Shown here: positions 1-10,000 of the stretch, one piece after another | How positions within the stretch are numbered: position 1 is the first letter of the stretch | Layout: the number at the start of each line of letters is the position of its first letter | Assembly (NCBI GenBank): GCA_001642005.1 | Contig: LWCA01000116.1 | Span: 1 to 54,366 of the forward strand | Length of the DNA: 54,366 nucleotides | Direction: 5' to 3' | From: Intoshia linei | Taxonomy: Eukaryota; Orthonectida; Rhopaluridae | Made by a program: the position numbers and the translations under genes | Notes under the pieces: model-generated | Database searches by the model: none | The model's input: the letters and a program-made list of their open reading frames with translations, nothing else | Told to the model about the DNA's origin: nothing

Positions 1-210
1 GAGCACAAATATATGTATTGTTGCTAGACGTAATAAATTGCCTTCAAATTAAATAAAAGTATTGTCTAATTACTTTCTATTGACTGCTATTGTATTTATT
101 TGATGATAGAATTTACAATTTGATGTTAACGCATTTTATTTGATAGCTAATAAATCGACTGCCTAATAAAAATTAACGGATAAACGAAGTTAATTTACTG
201 TTAGTTTAAA

Positions 211-392
211 TAGTGCGACCAGAAGTACGACTTTTGGCACTGTTCCAAAGTCATACTTTTCAAAACTAAATACTTATAAATTAAAATTTAATTTAAATGT
301 TCATTTTTCTATTAAAAAATTAATCAAAAATATATTTTGTTTCTAAGCAATAAAAGTACTACTTTTAGTACGACAAAAATATGGTCAGCCTA
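211..392. mobile_element. MITE, 7-bp target duplication (copy A)
   Basis: Short non-coding inverted-repeat element of 182 bp. Left end TAGTGCGACCAG, right end reads TAGGCTGACCAT on the other strand, so the terminal repeats are related but diverged. It is flanked by GTTTAAA on both sides (204-210 and 393-399), a 7-bp target-site duplication. It carries no ORF and would need a transposase in trans. It abuts a second element of the same type. Confidence 0.7.
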
Positions 393-400
393 GTTTAAAT

Positions 401-559
401 TAAAGTGGCCAGAAAAAATACGTACTATCAATTTTAGTTTATTTGGTGATAAATGTAAAGCCAAAACTACTTATCTATGATGATAAATAACAATTTTCGG
501 CTTGAAATTTATTCCAAATAAACTAAAATTGATAGTACGTATTTTTTCTGGCCACTTTA
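401..559. mobile_element. MITE with perfect 46-bp terminal inverted repeats (copy B)
   Basis: A 159-bp element whose outer 46 bases on each side are perfect inverted repeats, beginning TAAAGTGGCCAG. TTTAAAT is duplicated at 394-400 and 560-566, again 7 bp. It sits immediately next to copy A and uses an overlapping target. The perfect arms suggest recent activity. Superfamily not certain: most hAT elements duplicate 8 bp. Confidence 0.85.
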
Positions 560-564
560 TTTAA

Positions 565-900
565 ATGTATCCAATTCAATCTACATTTTTTTTGAAATTG
601 TAGGACGATTATTAATTTTAAATTTTACTCCAACATTTGAAAAATATTGGTTGATAATATGTTAAAAATTATTTTTCACCGGCAATGCGTAGATTCGTGT
701 GGTTGAAATTTTGAATTTATATAAAATAAAATAACTTTTATCAGAATAATCTCTTTTTTTAATTGTACGACCATTAATTATTTCAAATTTTTTGTTTTAC
801 ATAAAATTAATATTAAAATAAAATAATTTCGAAATAAAAAAAATGAATATTAAATCAGATTGAACAATCTTCGATGTGAAAACATAGTTACAATAACCTA
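565..900 (-). mobile_element. Helitron-like element fragment
   Basis: AT-rich stretch matching, in inverted orientation, the interior of the Helitron-like family found throughout the window: the blocks around TTGGTTGATAATATG, TTTTTCACCGG and GCGTAGATT recur in the same order in several other copies. No terminus is present, so it is a truncated relic. No coding potential seen. Confidence 0.6.
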
Positions 901-1151
901 CTTAACTAACGTAAGTCTTAGTGCGTCAATTATTATTTAATCATCGTCATAACAATATAAACCATATAAATTATTCAGAAAAAGTGAACTAATCTTTAAA
1001 TTAATTTACAGTAATTTAAACATAAACAGCAACTCAACTTTCTATATTCTATATCTTTCTTTTAATGGACAACCTTGCTCCACCAGATTTTACTGAATTA
1101 TGGTAAATTATTTAAATGTTGGTATATAATATTCTATATATATAACTAAAC

Positions 1152-3992
1152 ATGAATAGTATAAATGTTGATAATGAAGAAGAATTTACGCTTAGTCCTG
1201 TAGTGGAAAGATTGAAATGCAAAGCAAATAATAGAAACCGGCAAAAAAGTAATTTAAAACAAAAAATGATATATATAATATATTTTCCAATTTAGAAAAT
1301 CAAATAAGTACTAAAATTGCTTGTTAATATAACTTGTAAATTATTAGAAAATAGACTCGGTGTCAAGAAAATCATAATGCACCATAAAAAAAAAGATCCC
1401 ATACTTAAATTGAAGAATATCAAAACTAACGTATTGCTACCTAAATGTGGGCGATTTTTATGCAATTACACGGTTTATAATTTTTTAAACTTTTAATTTT
1501 AATCTAGCCTGCGACAAATCTTGGTAAAGGAATAACTGTTTTTGTTATGCAGAAATATGATGGTATCTAAATAATTTTAAATTTAATTTTATTCTAGGTG
1601 CCAATCGTTCAGTAAGTTTTCTACCATATCGGTTAAATTTAATATTTAATGAAAAATTTATCGATTTACAACAATTTATATGTTTAATTTAATTTTTTAA
1701 TTTAGCTTTCTCCATTAATCAATGTTCGATCCAAACGAGAAAATGTACATTATTATCAATTTTTGTTTTTTAATTTTAATTTTAGGATTATGATTTAACT
1801 AGAATGAATAATCGCGTATTTTTAATTTAATTTTATTTATAATTTAAATGTTTTTTAGAGTTATCAAAATGCAACACCTCCAAATGTGTATAATAAGGCA
1901 TGTGTTTTTATTTTCACTTCTTCAGTTGTATTTTTTAGTCTCCAGTTAATTTTAATGGATTTGGACGAAATGGGGATTTTCAGAAACGGGTATTGTATTT
2001 ATTATTTAATAGTGCTAAGTTAACACGAATTAAACATTTTTTAGCCACAAATAGGTGTTCAATCTTATCAATCCGGTCACACTCAAATGCACGCACAGCG
2101 ACCGGTACTTTTTATATTTGACTAGGTTGACTGTTATGTACTATGTACAAACAGCACCTAGCTCTGCCGAGGGCACATTTTTATAATACCAAAAAAAATG
2201 ATTTCACGTTGAAAATCTAACTTAAAAATCCTACTATTCACTAGTATTAACCTTTTAAAGGAGTGGTTCCCAAATATCACATTACTTTTTACTTTAAAGT
2301 GAATTATTCCATCTTATTTTTTTTGTTAAAATTTTAAAAAAAAAGGACAATTGGCCTTTTCGACCCGTAAGATGTGAGTTTGGGAGGTTGAAATTTATTT
2401 TGCTAACACTGTTAAAAACTGTAATTCAAATGTGGACTTTATAAAATTCTAAGACGAGTAGTTATTGAAATAAACGGTAACATACAAAAAAATATTGCAT
2501 AGCATATTAAATTTTTTTAAATTCAATGAATATCTAGATCAAGGGTTTTAATGGAATCGCTTCTAATGGTAATTTTTTTTATTTTTTTGATGATTATTAA
2601 TTTATATTTAGGCAATACACTCAGTCCTATACAATATGGTATGTTATTTTTCTTTTTTGTCCACTTTATTGTTTTGTTTTTATGAAAATTTTTGAAAATA
2701 AGAAATTCGTAGCAATGATAAAAAAACAAAAGGAATCAATTTATTAGATTGAAACTTATATTTCTATATTTCAAACATGTATAGAGTCAATTACTATTTT
2801 TTTTTAAATGGTAGGATGAATATTTTAATTCTAAAATTTGAAAAATATGGGTTGATAATATGTTATTTATTTTAAGTTATTTTTCACCGGAAACGCGTAG
2901 ATTTTAAGAAACAAGCTGGACGGGTCATATGCAAGGGTCTCTGAAAACACCTTTAAAACGTAGATATGATACTCCACTATTCATCTTTAATGTAGTTGAC
3001 GTTTTGGTAGATTTTGGCTATCGCTGTGTGCTTATAATACAAGAAACAAGCTGGACTGGTCATATGCAAGTGTCTCTGAAAACACCTTTAAAACGTAGAT
3101 CTGATACTCCACTATTCATCTTTAGAGGCTAAATCTTTAAGAGGTTAAAATTTTGTATTTAGATCAACTGGAATGAGCTCCACCAGACTTCCTTTTTGAT
3201 TTTTTTTTGATTCTAAGACTTATTTTATTTTTTAAAAGTTTTCATATATATTCAGTTACATATTCGAACCGTTATATGTTCAATATTTTAAAGTTTTTAC
3301 TATAATTTTAATTAGATCGAAACACGTTGGAAAAATATTCTGGTCAATATTACCATGTAATGCAATATAAGTGCTGTGTAGAGTATCTAAATTAAAAAAC
3401 TCCCAATAAATTTTTCATTATTTCTGGGCGGTTTCATTTCGACACGGCACTGTACAATATTTTAAATTTGTTACGATAATTATAATTTTTAATTCTAGTC
3501 TGAAGGAACAAGGTCTTGGCCTTGTAAAATTCTAAACTATCATATGCCTAATGAGACGTTAATCGGAATTGCTGCCAGTTGTGGTAATTTATTGGTAATT
3601 TTAGATTTCATTGTTAATGCATTTACTTATTGTACAAGTATAGTCAGGGTACAAATACTGGTAACATCAATATATTTGCACTCATTTCATTAACCACAAA
3701 ACACCACTATTATCAAACGTTACTATTTAACTTTTATCAACTCTTTAAATCAGAGCTATCAGTTTAATTTCAATGCAATAACGTTTCATCATATTTTTGA
3801 AATATAATAAATGACTAATATTCTAAATATGTTGTCCAAACTTTTTTCAAGCCCCTGTTATGTTAAAAAATTAGTTTTTAAACTTAAATGTATTTATTGG
3901 TTTAGGGTCAAGACTTTTCGGCAGGAAACTTTACAGCCTACTTTAAAGAACACAGATCAATGTTAAAATTTGGAATAGAAATGGAAAAGTAA
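1152..3992 (+). CDS. Unrecognised 217-aa protein from a micro-exon gene
   Basis: I do not recognise this protein. Splice signals join twelve blocks into one open frame: 1152-1248, 1296-1307, 1348-1472, 1508-1523, 1598-1611, 1706-1744, 1786-1815, 1859-1885, 1939-1989, 2045-2104, 3499-3594, 3906-3992 (654 nt, TAA stop). Eight blocks are 60 nt or less, and those from 1706 to 3594 are all multiples of three with phase-0 borders, so skipping any of them keeps frame. The N-terminal half is Lys/Arg-rich, the middle is Asn/Ser/Gln/Pro-rich and probably disordered, and the last two exons look more constrained (WPCKILNYHMPNET, then FTAYFKEHRSMLKFG). The 12-nt second exon is optional. The 1.4-kb intron after 2104 holds opposing Helitron-like material. 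Chance splice sites in AT-rich DNA are the main risk. Confidence 0.5.
2122..3490 (-). mobile_element. Helitron-like element, inside an intron
   Basis: Read on the minus strand, the element ends at 2122 in CTAG followed by T, just after the hairpin TGTAC/GTACA found in all family members. The rest of the interval carries family interior blocks in mixed order (2250-2500, 2750-2900, 3130-3430), so it is probably more than one rearranged copy. It lies wholly within an intron of the micro-exon gene. No Rep/helicase coding sequence is visible, so it would be non-autonomous. Confidence 0.6.
2906..3127. repeat. Tandem 135-bp duplication inside the Helitron-like element
   Basis: The 88-base block at 2906-2993 recurs at 3041-3127 with a few substitutions, a period of 135 bp (45 codons). 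An open frame on the plus strand (2929-3132) crosses both units, repeating a segment that includes SLKTPLKRR and DTPLFIF. The block interrupts the family interior between GCGTAGATTT and TTTTGTATTTA, which are close together in other copies. It may be captured foreign sequence; whether it ever encoded protein is unclear. Confidence 0.65.
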
Positions 3993-4829
3993 TTTTTTAT
4001 GCGATTGTATGCTGCAAATGTTATAATTTTATTATGTTTGTACTTTTACGTCTAGAATGTAGAATCTAGAGATTTTGAATTAAGTCGCATACTCTAATTA
4101 TGATTGTTTTTTAATAAGTCGGATTATATTGAGATCATTCATTATATTTAATTTAACAGTGCTAAAATGTCATAAATAGACCAATCATCTGATTATTATT
4201 ATCGTTAGAGTGATTTTAGGTATATAAGTCTCAATTTTCATAATTTCATTTAAGGGGAATTTTTTGAAAATTTTCCTTCAAGCGTTTGGTTAAAAAAAAT
4301 CTTATAAAACGCTTCCCTTAAATGTTTAGTAAAAAAAATAATTTGAATACTTTTCAAGGGTTGGTAAAAAATATAATCTGAAAATTCCCGATGGATAGTT
4401 TGGTAAAAAATGCTCTTAATATATAATTTTTATGTAATGGAAATTGAGACTTATTTACCGTTTCAACGTACACTGCGTTTCATAAATAACGCAAATCTGA
4501 TTTTCACGTTTTTAAAATTAGTCAAATATTACCTTGTATACAAATAATCATGAAAACATTCAAATAATTTTACAAGATATTAACAGATGTAAATAATACT
4601 CAGTTATTTTTAACCTATTGTTCCACTAAGTCCCTCAGTAAATCGCTCATATATTAACATTTAATATTTTTAAATACAAAAACCTTTTCCCAAAAATAAC
4701 GCAACTTTTCTTGTATACTAAATAATTTATTACTATCCATTTCCTTTACTTATATAAAAATGAATGTCTATGTGTAACCATTTATTGAAAAAATTTTAAT
4801 CTGAATAAGTGACGCCTTCACTGTCAAAA
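3993..4829. other. AT-rich interval, no gene seen
   Basis: Downstream of the micro-exon gene stop. Contains TTGGTAAAAAA iterations around 4280-4410 that look like decayed repeat sequence, and no open frame or RNA gene that I can support. Confidence 0.4.
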
Positions 4830-5214
4830 TAAGTACTATATATTATCACATTGAAAATGACAAAATAGGTTTCTACAATTTTTAGGATTGGACTGTTTTT
4901 ACTTTATTTTTAATATTATATACACATTCTGTCGAATAAATTAAAATGTGATGACATTTTTTTTAAATTCTTTACACCAATGTTAACAAAATAAATTTAA
5001 CCTGGAGTAATTATCTTTAAATTAAAAGGTAATGTGATATTACGGGTCCATGTGTAACAAGTTTCGAACCACTTCTTTAAATGATTGATAGTATCGAATA
5101 GTAGCACATTTAGATAAAATTTTCTTATTGAATTTATTTTTTTGGCAGAATAAAATGTCCGCCCTCGGTAGAGCTAGGATGCTGTTTGTACCAAGTACAT
5201 AACAGTCAAACTAG
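4830..5214 (+). mobile_element. Helitron-like element, 3' part
   Basis: Plus-oriented copy of the repeat family. It has the shared subterminal text (TCACATTGAAAATGACAAAA near 4848, the CCCTCGGTAGAGCTAGG block) and ends with the CTGTT...AACAG hairpin region and CTAG at 5211-5214 followed by T. With the minus copy ending at 2122 it brackets the last two exons of the micro-exon gene. Confidence 0.6.
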
Positions 5215-5647
5215 TAAACAATATATTTATTTAATATTCATTTAAAAATGAATCATTTGACTAAATCAATTTAAAAGTTATATTATTCATTTTTTAATTT
5301 CTTCAAGAGGTCAGTGGTTACATCAGTGTATTCCAACTATTTTTGGTTGGCGACACATATTTAAATCTCAAAAAATTTCGCGACACACCAATCAAAAAAA
5401 TAAACTATTGATTAATAAATATAGTTGAATCAATTTTTTTCTAATAATAATCTGAAAATAAGCTATGTAACAATAACAATAATAATACTACCTAACAATA
5501 AATAAAAGTACACATAAGAGATATCACCCAAAAATGTATATAAGAATAAAAAATACCCGAATTAAGATTTTGACTGTAATTTAATCCATTGATTTAGATA
5601 TGTCAATAGTGAAGACATTATACGAAATCGGTAAATAATAATGAGTA
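5215..5647. other. Intergenic, possible hAT end remnant
   Basis: No gene seen. The text CAGTGTATTCCAACTA near 5322 followed by GGCGACACA resembles degenerate hAT MITE termini seen elsewhere in the window, but no partner end or target duplication was found. Confidence 0.3.
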
Positions 5648-6916
5648 CTAATTTTTATTTATACAAATGTAAACTATTAAAATTAAAAATGTAATTATTA
5701 TAATATGGACATTAAAATGATATAAAATCAAACTGTTGATTGTTGCTACAAATAAAAATTTGTACGTGTTGGATATCGTTGATTTGACTTTGATTAGTTT
5801 TTTCGTTAAAAGGCCTGTTTTGATTTTTGGAATTTTTTCGGAATAAGTCAAAAAATTTGGCTAAATAAATAATACATTGATATTTAAACGTTTACTAATT
5901 ACCCATCCGCCAGTGTCTTTAATCCATCGTCCAATTTTATGGTGTATATAAAATCCTATAAAATCACCTACATACTTTGATAGTTCTGGGTTGTCATACT
6001 TTTGTGTCATCCATCCTCCAAAAGCGTATATACTGCAAACTCGAGACCAATTTGGAGTACCATCTTGGAAAACCATGTCTATCGTGTTTGCTAAAAATTC
6101 AAACCCATGAGAAGCAGATTCAATCTCAGTGTCAGAAAGAATTTGTACAAAATAGGGTTCGTATAATTGGCAAAACATGTTTACAGATAATTTCATACTT
6201 TTTTCATAAACTCTGGTTTGTTCGTTATCGTCTGCTTCCAAATCCTTCGCGTCGATGGTTCCGTCCATTGTAGCTACCCGGCTCACAATCTTTTGACCAA
6301 TGCGACGGGAAATTGACTCTATGTTTGAAATTTCTCTATCCATTCCCATGATTTCTGCATTTCCGGAACCGACACTTTGTGCACACACACTGCATTCTAT
6401 ACAATATTGACGAACTGATTCATTTTTAATGCCCAATTTTTCAATGCTTTCATTAATTGCACTCATTTGCATTTTTAAATACATTGACTGGCTTTCTGTG
6501 CTACTTAATCTTGCCGTTAATTTATTAATTTCGTTCATTTGATTTTCTAGTTGTCTTTCAATGTGATTTATTTTGTATTGGTAGCATGACGTTTTGTCGA
6601 TATTGTCCATTCCCCATTCTTGTTTAACGCTGACCATGTCAGTTTCAGTCAAAATCTCTGCAACGTAATTGTACTCGGCTTCATATAACGCTTTGATGAA
6701 TTTATCGTACGCTTTTTTGCCTTTTTTCATCAAAATGTCTAAAAAAATTCGGTTCGTTTCTGCATTTTCCATTCTGTTTTTTGCAGAATTTAGTCGATCA
6801 AGTTCGTAAAAATTTAAAACGTTTTCTTGGTACAGTATGTCTTTTATCACAGTTATTTCCAAACACTCGATCAATAATCTGTAATTTGCTTTTATGCGGA
6901 GAAAGGGATTTTCCAT
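5648..6916 (-). CDS. CARD / coiled-coil / BCL2-fold / tail-anchor protein
   Basis: Two exons, 6916-5903 and 5860-5648, joined across a 42-nt GT-AG intron, give 408 aa ending in TAG. Residues about 4-92 look like a CARD (helix pattern ending AYDKFIKALYEAEYNYVAE, close in layout to the CED-3 CARD). Residues 112-163 are a predicted coiled coil. Residues 205-338 are a Bcl-2 core: BH1 contains GTPNWSRVCSIYAFGG (NW.R and FGG kept) and BH2 is GRWIKDTGGW. The second exon is basic and ends in a 17-residue hydrophobic stretch (389-405) plus a short polar tail, the tail-anchor layout of mitochondrial outer-membrane Bcl-2 proteins. The intron falls in phase 0 directly after the BH2 Trp codon, as in vertebrate BCL2-family genes as I recall them. 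A clear BH3 with its usual Asp is not seen. Role inferred: apoptosis control combining CARD recruitment with Bcl-2 function; pro- or anti-death direction unknown. Confidence 0.87.
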
Positions 6917-7070
6917 TTCATTAAATTTAAAAACTTTATTAACAAAATGTATTGTGTCTATGAATAACCAAATAGTGTATCACAATTTATTTATATATAC
7001 AAAATCTTTAAAATTTATAATTTCCGCAGTTCAAGTATAGTGACCTAAAATTAAGTCTGTATATGGATTT
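6917..7070 (-). promoter_or_regulatory. 154-bp gap between TBL1 stop and CARD-BCL2 start
   Basis: Both flanking genes read on the minus strand. On that strand the gap contains an acceptor-like TTTTAG followed by G, and AATAAA-type motifs on either side of the middle. This is too short for a typical animal terminator plus promoter and is compatible with a polycistronic unit resolved by trans-splicing, but that is inference only. Confidence 0.25.
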
Positions 7071-10000
7071 TCAGATATTTACCGATCCGTCGGATGCTGA
7101 TGCGCCAACTTTGTCACCAGTAGAGTTCCAAGATACTTCGAAGAATCCACCAGTTCCTTGGTGAGATGTTATCAAATTTCCATTCTAAATTTATATTGTA
7201 TTGCATTTAGTTTAATTTTGAGTGTATTTATACCTGTACGTCCCAGATGTGGACTTTTTTGTCGAATGAACCACTGGCAAGTTTGGTACCGTCAGGACTA
7301 AATGCGACAGAATAGACAGGTTCGCTGTGTAAAGCTAAACAGTGAACAGACACTCCTTTGTTTACGTCCCAAATTCTGATGGTGGAATCGAATGAAGCAC
7401 TATAAAATTTAATATTTTCTTAAAATACATTTACTACAATTTAAATTACACCCTTCATAGACGGTGTCTTGTAATTGTTAAGTTAAGACACTATCACTGT
7501 ATTCTGTAGCTCAACCCAAAATGTGATTTCGTAGATTGAAATTTCTTTCGCGAAATTATTTACTCAGAAGAGTTTCAAAATGACTTGCGGCCAATGTATA
7601 GTCAAATTTCAACACTACTACTACATCTACTCATGTACGACCATGATTGGTCTATTTTTGATAATTGGTAGTAGAGTGAAACCTCAAATATTATTCGATA
7701 TTCGAACTTTTTAGTATTAATCAAGTTAAATTGTATTTTATATTAATACATTCTAAACTTAAATGACGAGTACGATGAACAGTGGTTTTTAAACATTATT
7801 ATGTAATGTAATTTAAAAAAAGCTGTTTAACCACCGAATTACTATCCGCGGTTTATTAAATAATAGTGATATTTTGAAATCTTAATCTTACGATTCATCA
7901 AATTAAATGTCCAGATTGTTAGAAAGTTAAAAAAATCCAATTTGTAATACTGTTTTTCGAGAATGAGGTTTTTCATAAAGTCCTTCAGGGTCAAAAAAAT
8001 AAAATGAGTCATATAGTTTTAAACAAAATAAAAAAATTTCAATTAACATGATTGTAATTTTTAACCTCTGGCATTTACATGGTAAAACCACAAATTTCCC
8101 TTTTTTTAATTAAAATATTTAAAATCTTTTGAACAAATGGTTCGTTACTAAAAATATCATATTATTGGAAGACGAATTAACGGTTCTCATTTTTTTAAAT
8201 TTTTAAGTTATAGGTTGCCTTATAGGTTGAAAAGCATTTTTTAATATTTAATTAGGTCCATAATTAATAAAAATTTGGAATCGTTTACTCAATGTTCCAT
8301 ACCGGTATATTTAAAAAAAATTGGACGCAGAGAAAAAAGCATTTATATCAATTTAATAACCCCAGAGCAGTGATAGTTTCTGATTCTAGTTTTTATTAAC
8401 ATTTAAATATCTAAATCATCTCAGTTTTATCAGATTTGTATCTGTTTTTATATCGAAGTATCTTTGAAATGTGGATAAATGGTTTATAAGGGTAATAAAT
8501 AAATCCTGTATGAAAAAAAACGTCTATCACGCGTTGTCATGTGTTACCATTTCTAAATATTCACTTCCATCAGCTAGACTTAAAAGGCATTAAAACCGGT
8601 GAAACTCTGATAATGTTTCGGAAACGTAATATAAGTTAATTTATTATAATTATTCAAAGTGAAAAAATGTACATATCGTAAATTGCAAATCGTAATATAA
8701 AGTTTATGGGTTTAAAAGGTTAAATTTATCGAAAATATGTAAAATTTAATTAATTTTATCATCAATAATTAAACAGTAGTCTTAATTAATGGTAAATTCC
8801 TTTTACACCTAGAATAGAGTAAAATCACGAGGGTACAAATCTATTGAGTGAAAGGTAAGCATTTAATTGGAAATCTTGTTGGTCGAACTGTCTTTTTACT
8901 ATTTTTTTTATACCCCATTCTAAAATTTATTTTAAACCACCGTCATATTTTTTCAGTACATCTACTACCATGTTTCTAAATGATGTGAAATTTAATTATG
9001 ATAATTAGTGACACTAAAAATTCCATAAATAAATTTGAATAATTTATTCAATAAACTGCATTTTGGTTGTCCGAGTCAAAGTTATTTACTGTTATTTAAA
9101 TTTTAATTTTTGTTGATTAATTTAATCAGAGACCCTCAGATTTTAGTCCACCCACACATTTGATGACAGATAAATTAAATAAGGTTTTTGTTATCCCGTT
9201 AAATAAGTTTGTACTGTAATAAAAATACCTAGCCAGTCGATGACCAGATGAATCCCATCTAATTGTGTAGACTTCTCTTTCATGAGAAACTAAACAATGA
9301 GTGCATTGGTTCTTCCAAATTCGAACAGTCTTGTCATCAGAACAAGACGCTAACAATTCACCCGAGGGGTTCCATCTTATTGAGTTCACCTCGTTTGAGT
9401 GACCAAGGTGGGTCAATATTGGGGTTTCCTTTCCTAGTTGGCAAACATGGATTTGTTTATCGGTTGAGCAAGATGCAAACGTACAGTTATCTTTCCAATC
9501 AACATCGAGAACGGCGGCTAGAATGTATTTATAAAAATGAAAAGATGAAATGTATATTGTACCAGTATGACAGCTAAATTCCTTCTTGTAAGTGGCAGAG
9601 GCAACGTCCCATATTACTGCAGTCTTAGAAATGTTTGAAAATTCATCTAATAAATAAATACCTTGTCTACACCGGCACTAACAACATAATCTCCAGATTT
9701 ATTCCATTTAAGTGCAAATATAGGTCCGGTATGATGTGTCAATGTTTTTACACATTCGCCTAGAATTTAATTAAAATTAAAAGTATTTCAAAATGTTATT
9801 TAGAAAGTTTATTTTAATATACCATTTAAATCCCATATTCTTGCCAGTCCGTCATATGATCCTGTAGCTAAAAGTGTACCATTTTGCTAATAACACAAAT
9901 TACACATGAAGCCATAAAAACTTACATTCCAATCAAGTGAAGTAACATCTCTACTAGATTCAAGTTGTGCAGTTGCGGAAGGTTGGTGTTTTAAAATTGT

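Noticed and set aside
5977-6273. Plus-strand open frame within the CARD-BCL2 exon
   Set aside because: Antisense shadow of the minus-strand coding exon with no domain or splice support.
8590-8640. Possible hammerhead ribozyme core (CTGATAA ... GAAAC)
   Set aside because: The conserved CTGATGA is CTGATAA here and no flanking stems pair convincingly; it reads more like retroelement untranslated sequence.
9263-9577. Plus-strand ORF across TBL1 exons
   Set aside because: Antisense to two well-matched WD40 exons and the intron between them.
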